From: Helichrysum umbraculigerum
Taxonomy: Eukaryota; Streptophyta; Magnoliopsida; Asterales; Asteraceae
Length of the DNA stretch: 64,000 nucleotides
NCBI GenBank assembly: GCA_949592205.1
Contig: CATIUR010000016.1
Location: forward strand, 560,501 to 624,500
Direction of reading: 5' to 3'
Made by a program: the position numbers and the translations under genes
The notes under the pieces: model-generated
The model's database searches: none
What the model saw: the letters and a program-made list of their open reading frames with translations, nothing else
Told to the model about the DNA's origin: nothing
Part shown: one piece after another, positions 22,885 to 34,228 of the stretch
How positions within the stretch are numbered: position 1 is the stretch's first letter
Layout of the letters: each line of letters begins with the position of its first letter

Positions 22885-24642
22885 AGTTGGTACCAAGGCA
22901 AAAAACCTCTACTTTTTCTCCCAATAACACCAACGAAACTTGTTAAACATGATGGTTTTAAAAATACCTACACTTTCGTGAAAGATGGTACATCAATAAC
23001 TCTTGGTCCATCAGATCTAAGAAAGGAGGCGAGAAACCATTATTTGTCACGAGCAGAATTTTTGGTGGAAGCACATGAAGCAATTAATGTGTTTGCTTTG
23101 GTCATGGTGGAAGCAAATGAAGGCAGTGCAAACATTCCCCATCAAGTGAAGCCTCTACTTGAGGAGTTTAAAGACGTAATCCCTCACGAGTTACCTTCTG
23201 GGCTACCACCTATGAGGGACATACAACATTGTATCGATTTTGTACCCGGGGCTGCCATACCCCATAAAGGCGCATATCGAATGAATCCTAAAGAACATGA
23301 AGAGTTGCAACGACAAGTGCAAGAATTGTTAGAGAAAGGTTCTATTCGAGAGAGTATGAGCCCATGTGCGGTACCGGCACTATTGGTTCCCAAGAAAGAT
23401 GGTTCATGGCGGATGTGTATAGATAGTCGTGCAGTAAACAAAATAACGGTTAAATATCGTTTTCCCATTCCGCGGTTTGATGACCTTATTGATCAGTTGC
23501 ATGGAGCCACCATTTTTTCAAAGATTGACTTGCGTTGTGGATATCACCAGATTCGAGTTGGTCCCGGTGATGAGTGGAAGACGACATTCAAGACTCGTGA
23601 TGGTCTATATGAGTGGATGGTGATGCCTTTCGGGTTAACCAACGCCCCAAGTACCTTCATGCGGTTAATGAATCAGGTTTTTCGTTCTTGCATTGGTAAA
23701 TTTGTGGTTATTTATTTTGATGACATTTTGGTGTTTAATACAACAGTGGAGCAACACCTGACTCATCTTAGACAAGTATTTGATGTTTCGAGAGCTCAAA
23801 AACTATACACTAATGTGAAGAAATGCCAATTTCTTTCTAATGAGGTGACGTTTTTAGGGTATATTGTGTCTAAAGAAGGCATTCGAATGGACCCAACCAA
23901 AATTGATGCCATAATTAATTGGTCTACTCCAGCAAACATCCATGAAGTGCGTAGTTTTCACGGTCTAGCCTCATTCTATCGTAGGTTCATCCACAATTTC
24001 AGCACCATCATTGCGCCTATCACTGAGTGTATGAAAGGGAGAAAGTTTAACTGGACTCGAGAGGCTGATGAAGCCTTTCGGTTATTGAAAAAGAAGGTAA
24101 CAACAACTCATGTATTATCACTGCCCGATGTTGATGAAGTATTCGAAGTTCATTGCGATGCATCAGGGGTAAGTATTGGGGGTGTACTAAGCCAAAGGAC
24201 CAGACCTATAGCTTTCTTTAGCGAGAAATTAAACGAGACGAGACGCAAATACTCCACGTATGACAAGGAGTTTTACGCGATGGTTCGTAGTCTAGAGTAT
24301 TGGCATCATTATCTCATTGCAAAGGAGTTCATTTTGTACTCCGATCATGAAGCATTAAAATTCATAAATGGGCAACATAAGCTGAAACCAAAGCACGCGA
24401 AGTGGGTTGAATTCTTGCAAGCATATAACTTCTCTATTAAACATAAGGCAGGAGCCCTTAACAAAGTTGATGATGCGTTGAGTCGAAGAAATATGCTACT
24501 TTCTACAATGCAAGTTCAGATTGTGGGTTTTGAAACTTTTAAAGAGCTTTATGGTGAAGATTCTGACTTTGCAACTATATTGAAGCATTGTAAAAATCAA
24601 CCCTACAAAAAATTTATTATACAAGATGGCTTCCTTTTTTAA
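22885..24642 (+). pseudogene. G4 Ty3/gypsy RT and RNase H
   Basis: The reading frame is open from about 22890 (HDGFKNTYTFVKDGTSITL, the protease-RT linker typical of gypsy pol) to a TAA at 24640-24642. Motifs in order: KDGSWRMCIDSRAVN, KIDLRCGYHQIRV, VMPFGLTNAPSTFM, the RT active site VIYFDDILVF (catalytic Asp pair present), then RNase H (VHCDASGVSIGGVLSQ, SDHEALKFI). Gag and protease are absent upstream, so the element is 5'-truncated. The stop arises from one extra T in a T-run at about 24636-24640; the next entry continues in the shifted frame. A distinct lineage from G1, G2 and G3: its RT signature differs. Confidence 0.92.
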
Positions 24643-25837
24643 AGATAATAGACTTTGTATTCCTAAATGTTCTCTAAGGGAGTCGATTATAACAGAAGGT
24701 CATTCAGGGGGTTTAGCGGGCCATTTCGGGATAGACAAGACCGTGACATGGCTAAGTGAGAATTTTTATTGGCCTAAAATGGAGCGCGATATCTTACGAT
24801 TTGTGCAGAAGTGTCGGGTGTGTCGGATAGCTAAAACACGAAGCACGAATGCGGGTTTGTATCAACCATTACCTGTACCAGTAGCACCATGGGTGGATGT
24901 GAGTCTCGATTTTGTTCTCGGGCTGCCTCGAACTCAAAGAAATAAAGACTCAATTATGGTTGTAGTTGATCGATTTTCTAAAATGGCTCATTTTATTCCC
25001 TGCAACAAGACGTTTGATGCATCACAGGTAGCACGCTTATTTATGCAGGAGGTCGTGCGATTACATGGTGTGCCGAGAACTATCACTTCAGATCGCGATG
25101 TCAAGTTTGGCAGTCATTTTTGGCGTACATTATGGTGCAAGATGGGAACTCAACTTCAGTTTAGTTCATCGCACCATCCACAAACGGATGGACAAACGGA
25201 GGTGGTTAATCGAAGTTTGGGAAATCTGTTACGAAGTTTAGTTGGTGACAACCCGAGACAATGGGATTTAGTGTTACCACAAGCCGAGTTTGCATACAAT
25301 CGATCAAAAAGTCGCACCACGGACAAGACACCATTCAAAGTGGTGACAGGTTTTAATCCCATCACTCCCCTTGATCTCACACCACTTTTGACACCAACAC
25401 AGTTTACTTCTGATGGAGAAACACACGCCAAACAAATCCAACAGTTGCATAAAGACGTTCGAGCACACATTGAGAAACAAAATGCACAATATAAGGAACG
25501 GGTGGATAAGCATCGCAAAAAGGTCGTGTTTGAGGAAGGAGACCTGGTGTGGATTCGACTTGGAAAAGAACGCTTCCCGACTGGTAGATTTGGGAGATTG
25601 CAACCTCGTGCGGATGGTCCATTTCGAGTTCTTAAAAGGATCAATGATAATGCCTACAAGATCGATTTGCCCGGTGAGTACATTGTATCGGCAACTTTCA
25701 ACGTAGCAGATTTGTCCCCTTACGTTAGAGAAAAGGAAAGCAGCAAAGTGGAAGAGATTGAGAATGGCCGGCAAGATTCGAGGACGAATCTTCTTTTAGC
25801 AAGGGAGTATGGTGCCATGGAGGTTGCATGGCCTTAA
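24626..25837 (+). pseudogene. G4 integrase
   Basis: Continues G4 pol after the +1 T. HHCC zinc domain (GHSGGLAGHFG, CRVCRIAKT), core with VSLDFVLGLPRT, ITSDRDVKF and HHPQTDGQTEVVNRS supplying D, D and E, then KERFPTGRFGRLQPRADGPF and the DLPGEYIVSATFNVADLSP tail. No canonical chromodomain follows; the tail resembles the CRM/Galadriel-type chromoviruses, an assignment I hold loosely. Around 400 codons without a stop, so decay is modest in this part. A purine-rich AAGGGAGTATGG at 25801-25812 could be the polypurine tract. Confidence 0.9.
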
Positions 25838-25914
25838 AATATATTTGCATGTCCTAATAGCATTTTAAATTCTTTTGTTGGTGTTGAATTGGTCCTTTAC
25901 GTATCAGGAAATGA
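25813..25914 (+). repeat. G4 3' LTR remnant (tentative)
   Basis: Sequence after the presumed polypurine tract of G4, starting TGCCATGG; it is cut off after about 100 bp by the end of the G2 LTR at 25915. No second LTR is available for confirmation. Confidence 0.35.
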
Positions 25915-27980
25915 TGTCACACCTCGTCTAAAGCGGAAACAACGGGATACAACAACGATAGGATCACAACACATTATTATAAAGAAATCTATATGAAAAT
26001 AAAACTCCAATGTGTTATGATACTTGTAACATGAATAGTGGTTCACGCTACGCGTACATATCAACAATGAATCCAAATAACAAACATTAATCCCATAATA
26101 TCAATGTTAAGGCAAAACATGCCTTTCCCATATTATTTAAATGCTAATAGTTCCACCTCACTCCAACCGTTTCAAGTTTAGCTTAGATGCAACCTAATGG
26201 TCCACTAAGCTTTCTTGTCCTCAATCTTCAAACCACTAGTGTTACCTGAAAAGTTATGCTCAAAAACGTCAACAATAATGTTGGTGAGTTTCGTAGGTTT
26301 AAGAACCAAACACTAGAAAATAAGTTTGATGTGATAATAAACTGTGTAGGACAATGCAATAGAAATGCACACAAATGTGAAATAATGCAGCCAATATATC
26401 TCAATGCACGACAATTACCCCACGAGGAAAGAAAGCCGACTGTAAGTAACAAGTCTCATTGCATGGAAAATACTCCACAAGAAAGTATAGCCAACTGTAA
26501 GCAACAAATCTCAATGCACGGTAATTACTCCGCAAAGAAGTAAAACCGAATGTAAGCAACAACCCAAAAGCACATAAGTCACATAGTGTCACACATTTCA
26601 AGCATATGTCCAAAATGAAAATGAATGTAATCACAATATGAAAACAATTGATAAAACATGTGAGCATACTTTTCCCCTAATTTGAAAATATGTAAATGAA
26701 AACGGGGCCACGAAAACTCACCTTGAATATTAAAGTAAGTGTCGCCCTTAAGTGTATCCACCAAACAATCTCTCAATCTACAATAATCATATAATGCATA
26801 TGGGTCATAACCTATACATAACTAGGTCATTTCATTGTATCCCAAATACAAAACACCTTCACTAAGTTTCCTCACAACTCAAACTAGTGTATCATCACAA
26901 GAACCAACCTAAATGAAAAACTCAGATTCTGTCCCGAATTTAGTACCACTTAACCCATCTTAAAACATAACTTAACAAACTCATTTAACTCCAAAAATTT
27001 AACCAGTGACATTTCAATGTGTATAGAATAACCTGTAATTTTTCCAAAATTCAATATTATAGTTTACTATTTTTAAAAATTCCTCGAAACAATCTGCTCA
27101 AAACTAATGACGATTTCTGAGTACTCGAAAGTTTCAATTTATTAAAAATACTTTAAAACTTACAATGATTATAATATTTTTACAGAAAATAATTTACACT
27201 TAAAAAATACTTCAGTATAAATTTCAGGACCCAATTCCTAGTCTAACCTACGTTTCTAAAGTCAACAACTTATTTGAAATCAGGAACCGAAAAACTCAGC
27301 AATGACACCTGATATTGTAAAATCATTTTGACCCACTTATACTCAACATTTATCCATGAAACCAATGCCATTTCAAAGTAGACTCAAAATACTTAAGTTT
27401 AGACTCTTGTTTCACCAAAATTCTTCATGATTTTCCCAAGTTACAAGCTTCCCAAACTGAAATTAAATTCTGATCAGATTAGGGTTTATAGGAAATCAAC
27501 CCTAATCACTCGTATAAACGATCCAAACCGCAAACACAATCATATTTTTCGATACTACTAACATATATACTGATTTTAACAATATCCTAAGGATTTCACT
27601 CACTAGGAATACAAAGGAATCGAACCGAAAATAACCGACAATGAACGAAATAATCGAATACGTTTATATAGAAGATTCGGATAGAGAATTATACCAACTA
27701 CTGAAGATTCGCCCGATAATCGTTGTTAGATTCTGTAATATGAACGTTTTATCATAATCAAGACGCTCCATACAATAAGAGAATGAAGAAAACAAAGGTT
27801 TGAATCACAAAATCTTACCGAAATATACGAATAAACAACTTTTCGATCTGTAGAATGATAAAGAGATGTTGTGATTATGTTCTTGGACCTTAGAACTCAA
27901 AAATATGAAGAACAAGGCTCTCCAAGTCGACTGGAAATGGATGTAGTTCGTGAAATATGAGTTAGGGTTTTAAAAATACG

Positions 27981-27988
27981 TTTTTATA
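27981..27988 (-). promoter_or_regulatory. Putative TATA box in G2 LTR
   Basis: Minus strand GGTATAAAAACG, 20 bp after the GCGACGCGAT array and about 330 bp into the LTR, consistent with a U3 promoter whose proximal element is the array. Confidence 0.55.
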
Positions 27989-28008
27989 CCAGGCCTGACC
28001 GACTTGAA

Positions 28009-28090
28009 ATCGCGTCGCGTTTATGGGAAGATCGCGTCGCGTTTTAAGTTGACAATCGCGTCGCGATTGTATGATAATCGCGTCGCGTTT
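28009..28090 (-). repeat. G2 LTR four-unit CGCGACGCGAT array
   Basis: Four copies of a CGCGACGCGAT unit (minus strand) within 82 bp, separated by 7-13 bp of AT-rich sequence. Same core as the array at 5557-5677. Confidence 0.88.
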
Positions 28091-28349
28091 ATCAAAATTT
28101 CCAGAAACCCTAACTAGGAAATTAATGCTCTTGACTTTGTGTATTTAATTAATAAATCTTTTGTTTTCTTGTTCGTGAAATAATCGAATTATTTAGACAC
28201 TATACGAAAATTAAGTTTCTCATATAGTTTAAGCTACGAAAATTTTGACCACGAACATGAAATGAAGTTTGAAAACGAACCTAAAAAAATGAAGCATTTA
28301 GTGACGGATGTCACAGTATCTCCCAGTTGAAGGAATTTCGTCCCGAAAT

Positions 28350-28949
28350 TCAACTAGAGCTAGTACTGCCAACATGATCACCGAAGAGATGCGGGTACTT
28401 CAACTTCATCTGGTCCTCACGTTCCCAAGTAAACTCGGGACCTCTCTTTGCATTCCAACGAACTTTAACAATCGGAATCTTGCTACGTTTTAGTTTCTTA
28501 ACCTCGCGATCCAATATTTCTACCGGTTCTTCCACAAAATGAAGTTTAGGATCAATCTTAATCTCTTCCAATGGCACTTGCAAAGTCTGATCAGCTAAAC
28601 ACTTCCTCAGATTCACCACATGGAATACATCGTGAACTCCACCAAGCTCTTGAGGTAACTTCAATCAATAGGCAACTGGACCTACACGCTCGGTAATCTC
28701 GAATGGTCCAACGAATCTCGGTGCAAGTTTCCCCTTTTTACCAAAACGAACAACTCCATTCCACGGTGACACCTTTAACAACACATGATCACCAACCGCA
28801 AATTCCAACGGCTTACGACGCTTATCAGTATAACTCTTTTGTCTATCACGAGCCACTTTCAATCTTTCCTTGATTTGTACGATCTTATCAGTAGTCTCTT
28901 GGACTATTTCTGGCCCAATCAACTGACTTTCTCCTACCTCAGCCCACAT
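28350..28949 (-). pseudogene. G2 integrase C-terminus and chromodomain
   Basis: Reads VGESQLIGPEIVQETTDK, FGKKGKLAPRFVGPF and GVHDVFHVVNLRKCL, then a C-terminal chromodomain with KVRWNAKRGPEFTWERED and KYPHLF. One TGA (about 28663-28665) replaces an Arg codon in the AY/LKLPQEL stretch, splitting the frame in two. In chromoviruses the chromodomain guides integration to heterochromatin. Confidence 0.9.
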
Positions 28950-29573
28950 TACAGGCGAACGACACTTACGCCCATAAAGTGCTTCGAATGGTGCACACTA
29001 AATACTGGAATAATAACTATTGTTATATGAAAATTCCACCAACGGTAAATGTGTATCCCAGTTTCCTCCAAAATCAATAACACAAGTTCTCAACATATCC
29101 TCCAACGTCTGGATATTACGCTCACTTTGCCCATCCGTTTGGGGATGGTAAGCCGTACTCATATCCAACCTCGTCCCTAACGCCTTCCGCAGTGTTTGCC
29201 AAAACCGAGAAGTAAAATGACCGTCACGATCAGAAATAATCGACACATGCACTCCATGCCTCGCTACAATCTCATTTATATACAACCTTTCTAGTTTCTC
29301 CATTTTATAGTCCTCGCGGATAGCCAAGAAATGAGCATACTTAGTCATCCTATCTACGATAACCCAAATTGAATCATGCCCACTACTGGTTCTAAGAAGC
29401 TTCGTGATAAAATCTATGGGAATGTTCTCCCACTTCCACTCGGGAATCTCCGGTTGTTGCAGTAATCCTGATGGTCTTTGATGTTCAGCCTTGACCTTCA
29501 AACAATTCATACATTGGCTAACATACTGTGCAATATCTTTCTTCATACCCGGCCACCAATACAAATCCCTCAC
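28950..29573 (-). pseudogene. G2 integrase zinc domain and catalytic core
   Basis: Begins RDLYWWPGMKKDI, zinc knuckle CMNCLKVKAEHQ, first Asp in PIDFITKLLRT, second in SIISDRDGHF, Glu in HPQTDGQSERNIQ. A TAG at about 28998-29000 follows NNSYYSSI, where relatives continue with a conserved tyrosine-rich stretch. The beginning of the zinc domain is out of frame relative to the RNase H part (small indel near 29575). Confidence 0.9.
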
Positions 29574-30159
29574 ATTTTATCTGCCCCCGGATGAATCGAA
29601 TATTTAGACTTATGAACTTCATCCATCACCAGCGTCCTCAAACCACCTAGCAACGGAATCCACAGTCTTTCAATGAAGTAATATAACCCGTCCTCCTAAC
29701 GTTCCAACTGTCCATCCATCCCTCGTAATGACTCTTCTTTAACAATAGCCTCCTGTAGTGTTTCCAACTGAGCCTCAATCAACTTCTCCTTGATACCCGA
29801 ATGAATAGTCATAGTCATTGCTCTCACCCTTCTTGGCTTAACTCTTTCTTTCCTACTCAAAGCATCAGCCACCACATTTGCCTTTCCCGGGTGGTAGCGA
29901 ATTTCACAATCATAATCACTAAACAACTCCAACCACCTCATTTGCCTATTCAATTCCTTCTAATCAAAGATATGCTGCAAGCTCTTATGATCAGTATATA
30001 TCACACTCTTTGTCCCATACAGATAATGCCTCCAACACTTGAGTGCAAAGACCACCGCACCCAATTCCAAATCGTGAGTAGTGTAGTTTTTCTCGTGCAC
30101 TTTAAGTTATCGAGAAGCATAAGCTATTACTTTCCCTCGCTGCATCAAAACACATCCTA
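29574..30159 (-). pseudogene. G2 RNase H region, fragmented
   Basis: Recognisable pieces: CVLMQRGKVIAYASR, THDLELGAVVFALKCWRHYL, HKSLQHI, RWLELFSDYDCEIRYHPGK and NVVADALSRKE. At least two stop codons (after AYASR and within the HIFD/KELN stretch) and an indel near 30195 break the frame. Confidence 0.85.
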
Positions 30160-31316
30160 ACTCTTGGTTAGACGCGTCACAATAGACCACAAATCATCCG
30201 AGCCATCAGGTAATGCCAAAATTGGTGCTTCACATAAAGCATTCTTCAGAGTTTGGAATGCTTCCTCCTGTTTCTCTCCCCAGACAAATTTCCTTTCCAT
30301 TTGTGTCAACAATGTAAACAGCTGAGCAATCTTAGAAAAATTTTCAATAAAACGCCGATAATATCCAGCTAAACCCAAAAACTGACGAATCTCAGAAGGT
30401 GTTTGTGGAGTCCTCCGGGCTTTTACTGCCTCGATTTTACCTGGATCCACATGAATACCCGCCTCGTTTACCATATGACCAATAAAGTGAACCTCACGTA
30501 ACCAGAACTCATATTTCGAAAACTTTGCGCGTAAAGCTGTTCTTTCAAGAGAAGTTCAAGGATAAGTTTCAGATGTAGTTTATGTTCCTCCTTAGATTTC
30601 GAATAGATCAGAATATCATCAATAAAAACGATAACGAATTTATCAAGATACAGCTTACAAACACGATTCATCGGATCCATGAATACCACAGGAGCATTAG
30701 TAAGACCGAAAGGCATAACGAGAAATTCGAAGTGCCCATAGCGAGTCCTGAATGCAGTCTTTGGTATATCCGACTCATGTACTCTCAACTGATGATAACC
30801 AGAACGAAGATCAATTTTTGAAAACCACTGAGCACCCTGAAGTTGATCAAATAAATCATCTATCCTTGGAAGAGGATAGCGATTCTTGACCGTAAGTTTA
30901 TTAAGTTCACGATAGTCAATACACATACGAAACGAACCATCTTTCTTTTTAACGAACAGAACAAGCGCTCCCCAAGGAGAGTGACTAGGGTGAATAAAAC
31001 CCTTATCTTGGAGCTCCTGAAGTTGAGTGGATAATTCTTGCATTTCAGAAGGAGCCAAACGATACGGAGCTTTAGCAACTAGGGTCGCTCCAGGAATCAG
31101 ATCAAAACGAAACTCAACAGGTCGAGAAGGAGGTAATCCCGGCAAATCGTCCGAAAAAACATCGGGAAAATCACGTACAATAAGAATATTCTCAAGTTTT
31201 GTTTCCTCAGAATTCACACTCATAAGTTTAACACCTTTAGTCTCCGGTTGTTCACCACAGACTTCCAATACACTGCCACCAGGCAGAGGTATACGGACCA
31301 CTTTTTCGAAGCACAC
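30157..31316 (-). pseudogene. G2 reverse transcriptase
   Basis: Open from 31316 to a frameshift at about 30540, then continuing in another frame to 30195. Contains LPGLPPSRPVEFRFDLIPG, HPSHSPWGALVLFVKKKDG, KIDLRSGYHQLRV, PFGLTNAPVVFMD and an intact active site IVFIDDILIYSK, then GLAGYYRRFIENFSKI. Active-site residues persist, so inactivation is by frame disruption rather than active-site loss. Confidence 0.92.
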
Positions 31317-31331
31317 AATTTCGGCTCTATA

Positions 31332-31616
31332 TTATGATATCCAATCCCTACCCACAATAACATCAAAACTACCAATCCCAAAAGGTATTAGGTCGACACT
31401 GAAAGTATAACCCTCCAGTACGAGTGTACAATTTCTAATAACCTCATTCAAGTCTACCCGTTTCCCATTCACAATTTCAATTTCATACACAACGTCCAAC
31501 TTACTAGGCATAACATCAAGTATAGGCACAAAATCCACAGATATTAAGCTAAAGTCGGCACCACTATCAAATAGCACCATAGCAAAATGGTCATTTAATA
31601 AGAACGTACCAGTCAC
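31332..31616 (-). pseudogene. G2 aspartic protease (partial)
   Basis: Protease core MVLFDSGADFSLIS with the DSG catalytic triad, then PFGIGSFDVIVGRDWIS, ended by TAA at 31329-31331; RT follows in the same frame after that stop. The N-terminal side is cut off at the junction with the copia fragment, about 31620. Confidence 0.88.
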
Positions 31617-31620
31617 AATG

Positions 31621-32095
31621 TTAGGTGCCTGATTGGGCTAGTTGTCCCATTACTAGACAATCTACTACTGGTTATTGTGTATTGCTTAGTGATTCTCTTA
31701 TTTCTTGGAAGTCAAAAAAGCAAGCAGTAGTGTCTAGGTCATCTGCAGAGGCAGAGTATAGAGCCATGGCTCTTACTTGTTGTGAACTGACATGGCTGGT
31801 TACTCTTCTTAAAGATCCGGGTTTAGAAGATTTAGGTCCAGTTGATCTCAAATGTGATAATCAAGCTGCTCTATACATAGCTGCCAACCCTGTGTTTCAT
31901 TCGCGTACCAAACACATTGAAGTGGACTATCATGTGCGTGATCAAATGAAGTCTGGTGCTGTTAAACCTTCATTTGTTTCTACAAAAGCTCAGGTAGCTG
32001 ATGTTTTTACCAAAGTGATAAATGCAGATCAGCATGATTATCTTCTTCACAAGTTGGAAGTGTGTAATCCATCCCACTCTCAACTTGAGGGGGAG
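31621..32095 (+). pseudogene. Ty1/copia RNase H fragment (element C2)
   Basis: C-terminal part of copia pol: DWASCPITRQSTTGYCVLL, ISWKSKKQAVVSRSSAEAEY, CDNQAALYIAANPVFHSRTK, HIEVDYHVRDQ and AQVADVFTK, the standard copia RNase H motifs. The frame is open to 32117, past the presumed LTR start. Everything upstream (gag to RT and the 5' LTR) is missing; the boundary coincides with the truncated end of G2. Followed by a polypurine tract (TTGAGGGGGAG, about 32085-32095) and a short 3' LTR. Confidence 0.92.
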
Positions 32096-32326
32096 TGTAA
32101 AAGGGATGGTGTAGGTTAAGTCCCTGCATTCAATATATTGGAAGATGAAGGACTAAAAGTATAAATAGTTTAATGTAAAGGTGTAAGTTGTATATTGTAT
32201 TAGAAAGTGGTTAGAAGTTGTTAAAAGCGGTTATTGTTATCTTAATCGTCAAGTTAATGAAATGAGCCTTTCTCTCTCTAAATGTGTATGTTTCTCTCTC
32301 TAAATTTCACCATTATTGCTACTACA
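32096..32326 (+). repeat. C2 copia 3' LTR
   Basis: About 230 bp, starting TGTAAAAGGGATGG directly after the polypurine tract and ending near CTACTACA. It contains AGTATAAATAG (about 32157), a likely TATA box, and two TTTCTCTCTCTAAAT repeats. The exact end is uncertain by 2 bp, because no second LTR is available. Confidence 0.7.
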
Positions 32327-32328
32327 CA

Positions 32329-32544
32329 GCGAAAGAGTTTATGATTGTGTTTTTGAGGTAATGAGTTTGACGAAACTCACATCTTTGGAATTAAAAGTGA
32401 CAACATTTGACGTTATTCCATAAAGTTTCAATTCTGAAAAGCTAAAAAGATTTCTTATTCAAATCGGAAGACACTCTGAAAATATTCATGGATCCCGTTC
32501 CACCTTGAGTTCAGAAAGTTAATTGGTTATTGACAATTATCATC
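32329..32544 (+). pseudogene. NLR pseudogene 2, LRR segment a
   Basis: Directly after the copia LTR, one frame reads SERVYDCVFEVMSLTKLTSL, then VTTFDVIP, a stop, FNSEKLKRFLIQIG and more up to about 32520. The LTxLTSLEL...IPxxFxxEKLxxF pattern is the LRR stretch that precedes the C-terminal LRRs in RGC2-like CC-NB-LRR proteins. It is cut at 32550 by the outer solo LTR; the continuing sequence resumes at 40724. Contains a TAA (VIP/stop) and ends in a further stop. Confidence 0.65.
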
Positions 32545-33687
32545 TATAGTGTGACACCCGTTAAATTAGGATGTCATTAATGTGCCTAATTTTGTGCTTA
32601 TTACGTGTATTTAGTATGAAATAGGACTAAGTACCGTGACTACTTATATATATAATGATTAGATATATACACGTATACGATTCGTCCAAATCGTACAATC
32701 TCGCGACAGACAAATATCTAACGACACAAATACGGACGTTGATGAAACTACTATTACATAATATGAAATTATTTAATAACATCGATAAATACTTTATATT
32801 ATGTCTATAATATAAACACGTACGTTTTGCTTAAAACGTGTGACACCCGTCGAATTAGGACTAGTGATTAGTGCCTAATCAAGTTTTAATACATGTAATT
32901 AGTTCTGTGTTAGGCTAATTTGTGTATCAAGTAATATATATTGTTGAATATATACAAGTATGCGATTTGATTAAATCGTACAAGTTTCAATCGAATGTAA
33001 TTCGGTTCAATAAATACGGACGTTGGTGAACAATTTATTAAATAATATAACATTATTTAATAACGCTATTATATCCAAAATATTATTTTTTATAATATTT
33101 TCAATTCAAACTCGTATCGTACAAGTGACACTTTACGCAATTAAAATATTAAACGCGCAAACAAAACAAAATAAGTTAAAAGTTATACTTTAACGCAAAT
33201 ATTAAAATACTTCAACAAAATATTGGGTAATTATTCGCAACTTAAAAACAATTGGGAAAACGAACACCGTACGGAGCACGATTGCAGGAGCTGAGGAAGT
33301 GAGGCTTTCAACAAAACCCCACTCCCTCCTCATTTCTTCTTCATTTCCACCAACACACTTTCCTTTCTCTCTCTTTTATCTTTCAAAATAACCATCACCA
33401 CCATCACCTTAAAACGCCAAATTACACCACCAAACGCCGCCGAATCTTAAAAGCTCTTTAGAGAAAAACAACCACCACGCGACGATCTACAACTCTATCT
33501 TTTCGGAATTTTGATTCGTCACCGCGTAATTTTCCGATAAAATCTCGAAACCTTTCGATTTTGTATATTTTCGTTTGTTTATTGTTTCACCATACTCAAA
33601 ATGTCCAAATATGGGTTGGGTAAAAGTATTGGATCGAAAAGTGGCCGGAAAACTAGTTTTCGGCTCAAAATCCGGCGAACAGTTGGA

Positions 33688-33992
33688 AGTGTCACTAGTG
33701 TGCCAAAAACAGTGCTAGCGACACTAGCTAAGTGTCGCTATGCCTAAGTGTCGCCCCTATAGCGACACTACTTAAGTGTCGCTGCAATACTTAACCAGAT
33801 TTATATTAGCGACACTCCCTTAGTGACGCCAGTTTCAGAAGTGTCGCCTATAGCGACACTAATCAAGTGTCGCCAAATTATTAAAAATCATAAATCTAGC
33901 GACACTCAACAAGTGTCGCCTAACAAGTGCCGCCCATAGCGACACTCACCTAGTGTCGCCTAACTAGTGTAGCGACACTAGCCAAGTGTCGC
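33688..33992 (+). repeat. GCGACACT / AGTGTCGC array in solo LTR A
   Basis: At least a dozen occurrences of GCGACACT and its inverse AGTGTCGC alternate within 300 bp, e.g. AGCGACACTACTTAAGTGTCGC, forming a series of potential hairpins. Homologous positions in LTRs B and C carry different units. Confidence 0.9.
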
Positions 33993-34139
33993 CAAAAACA
34001 GAAAGTTGTCAAACCATTTTTATACTAAGTGCCGAGACCTAAAATTTTATCACTTGATTTCACCCAAATTAAATTCCAGATGCGTTTTTCACCAAAACAA
34101 TTTACTAGAAATTAAAATTTTTCAAGCTGACTTGGCATC

Positions 34140-34228
34140 TCGACCCCAACCAGGGGCCAGCCCCTTGGACCCCGCCAGGGGTTGCCACCCCTGGAACCCC
34201 GCTAGCCAGGGGCGCTGCCCCCGGACCC
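34140..34228. repeat. GC-rich CCAGGGG block in solo LTR A
   Basis: About 90 bp of very high GC content with alternating CCAGGGGC / GCCCCTTGG / CCAGGGGTTG motifs that can fold on themselves. The inverted counterpart is at 39260-39350 in solo LTR B. Not seen in C. Confidence 0.8.

Larger units (their letters stand above)
25915..28315 (-). repeat. G2 3' LTR
   Basis: 2,401 bp; on the minus strand begins TGTGACATCCGTCAC and ends GACGAGGTGTGACA. Contains a four-unit GCGACGCGAT array (28009-28090) and a TATA box 20 bp further on (27981-27988). Preceded by pol and the purine stretch AACTGGGAGATAC (about 28316-28328). Confidence 0.88.
25915..31620 (-). mobile_element. G2: Ty3/gypsy chromovirus, 5'-truncated
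   Basis: Minus-strand element retaining its 3' LTR (25915-28315), chromodomain, integrase, RNase H, RT and protease, but lacking gag, primer site and 5' LTR. It stops abruptly at about 31620, inside the protease, where a plus-strand copia fragment begins. Five bases before the LTR are AATGA, the presumed TSD; the partner was lost with the 5' end. Multiple stops and frameshifts mark it as dead. Confidence 0.9.

Noticed and set aside
25156..25774. Two open frames of over 150 codons on the minus strand
   Set aside because: Shadows of the G4 integrase on the plus strand, with no protein-like motifs.
26228..26776. Overlapping open frames in both directions inside the G2 LTR
   Set aside because: They lie wholly within the LTR, and a semi-regular repeat (CAATGCACGACAATTACTCC-like) explains their length.
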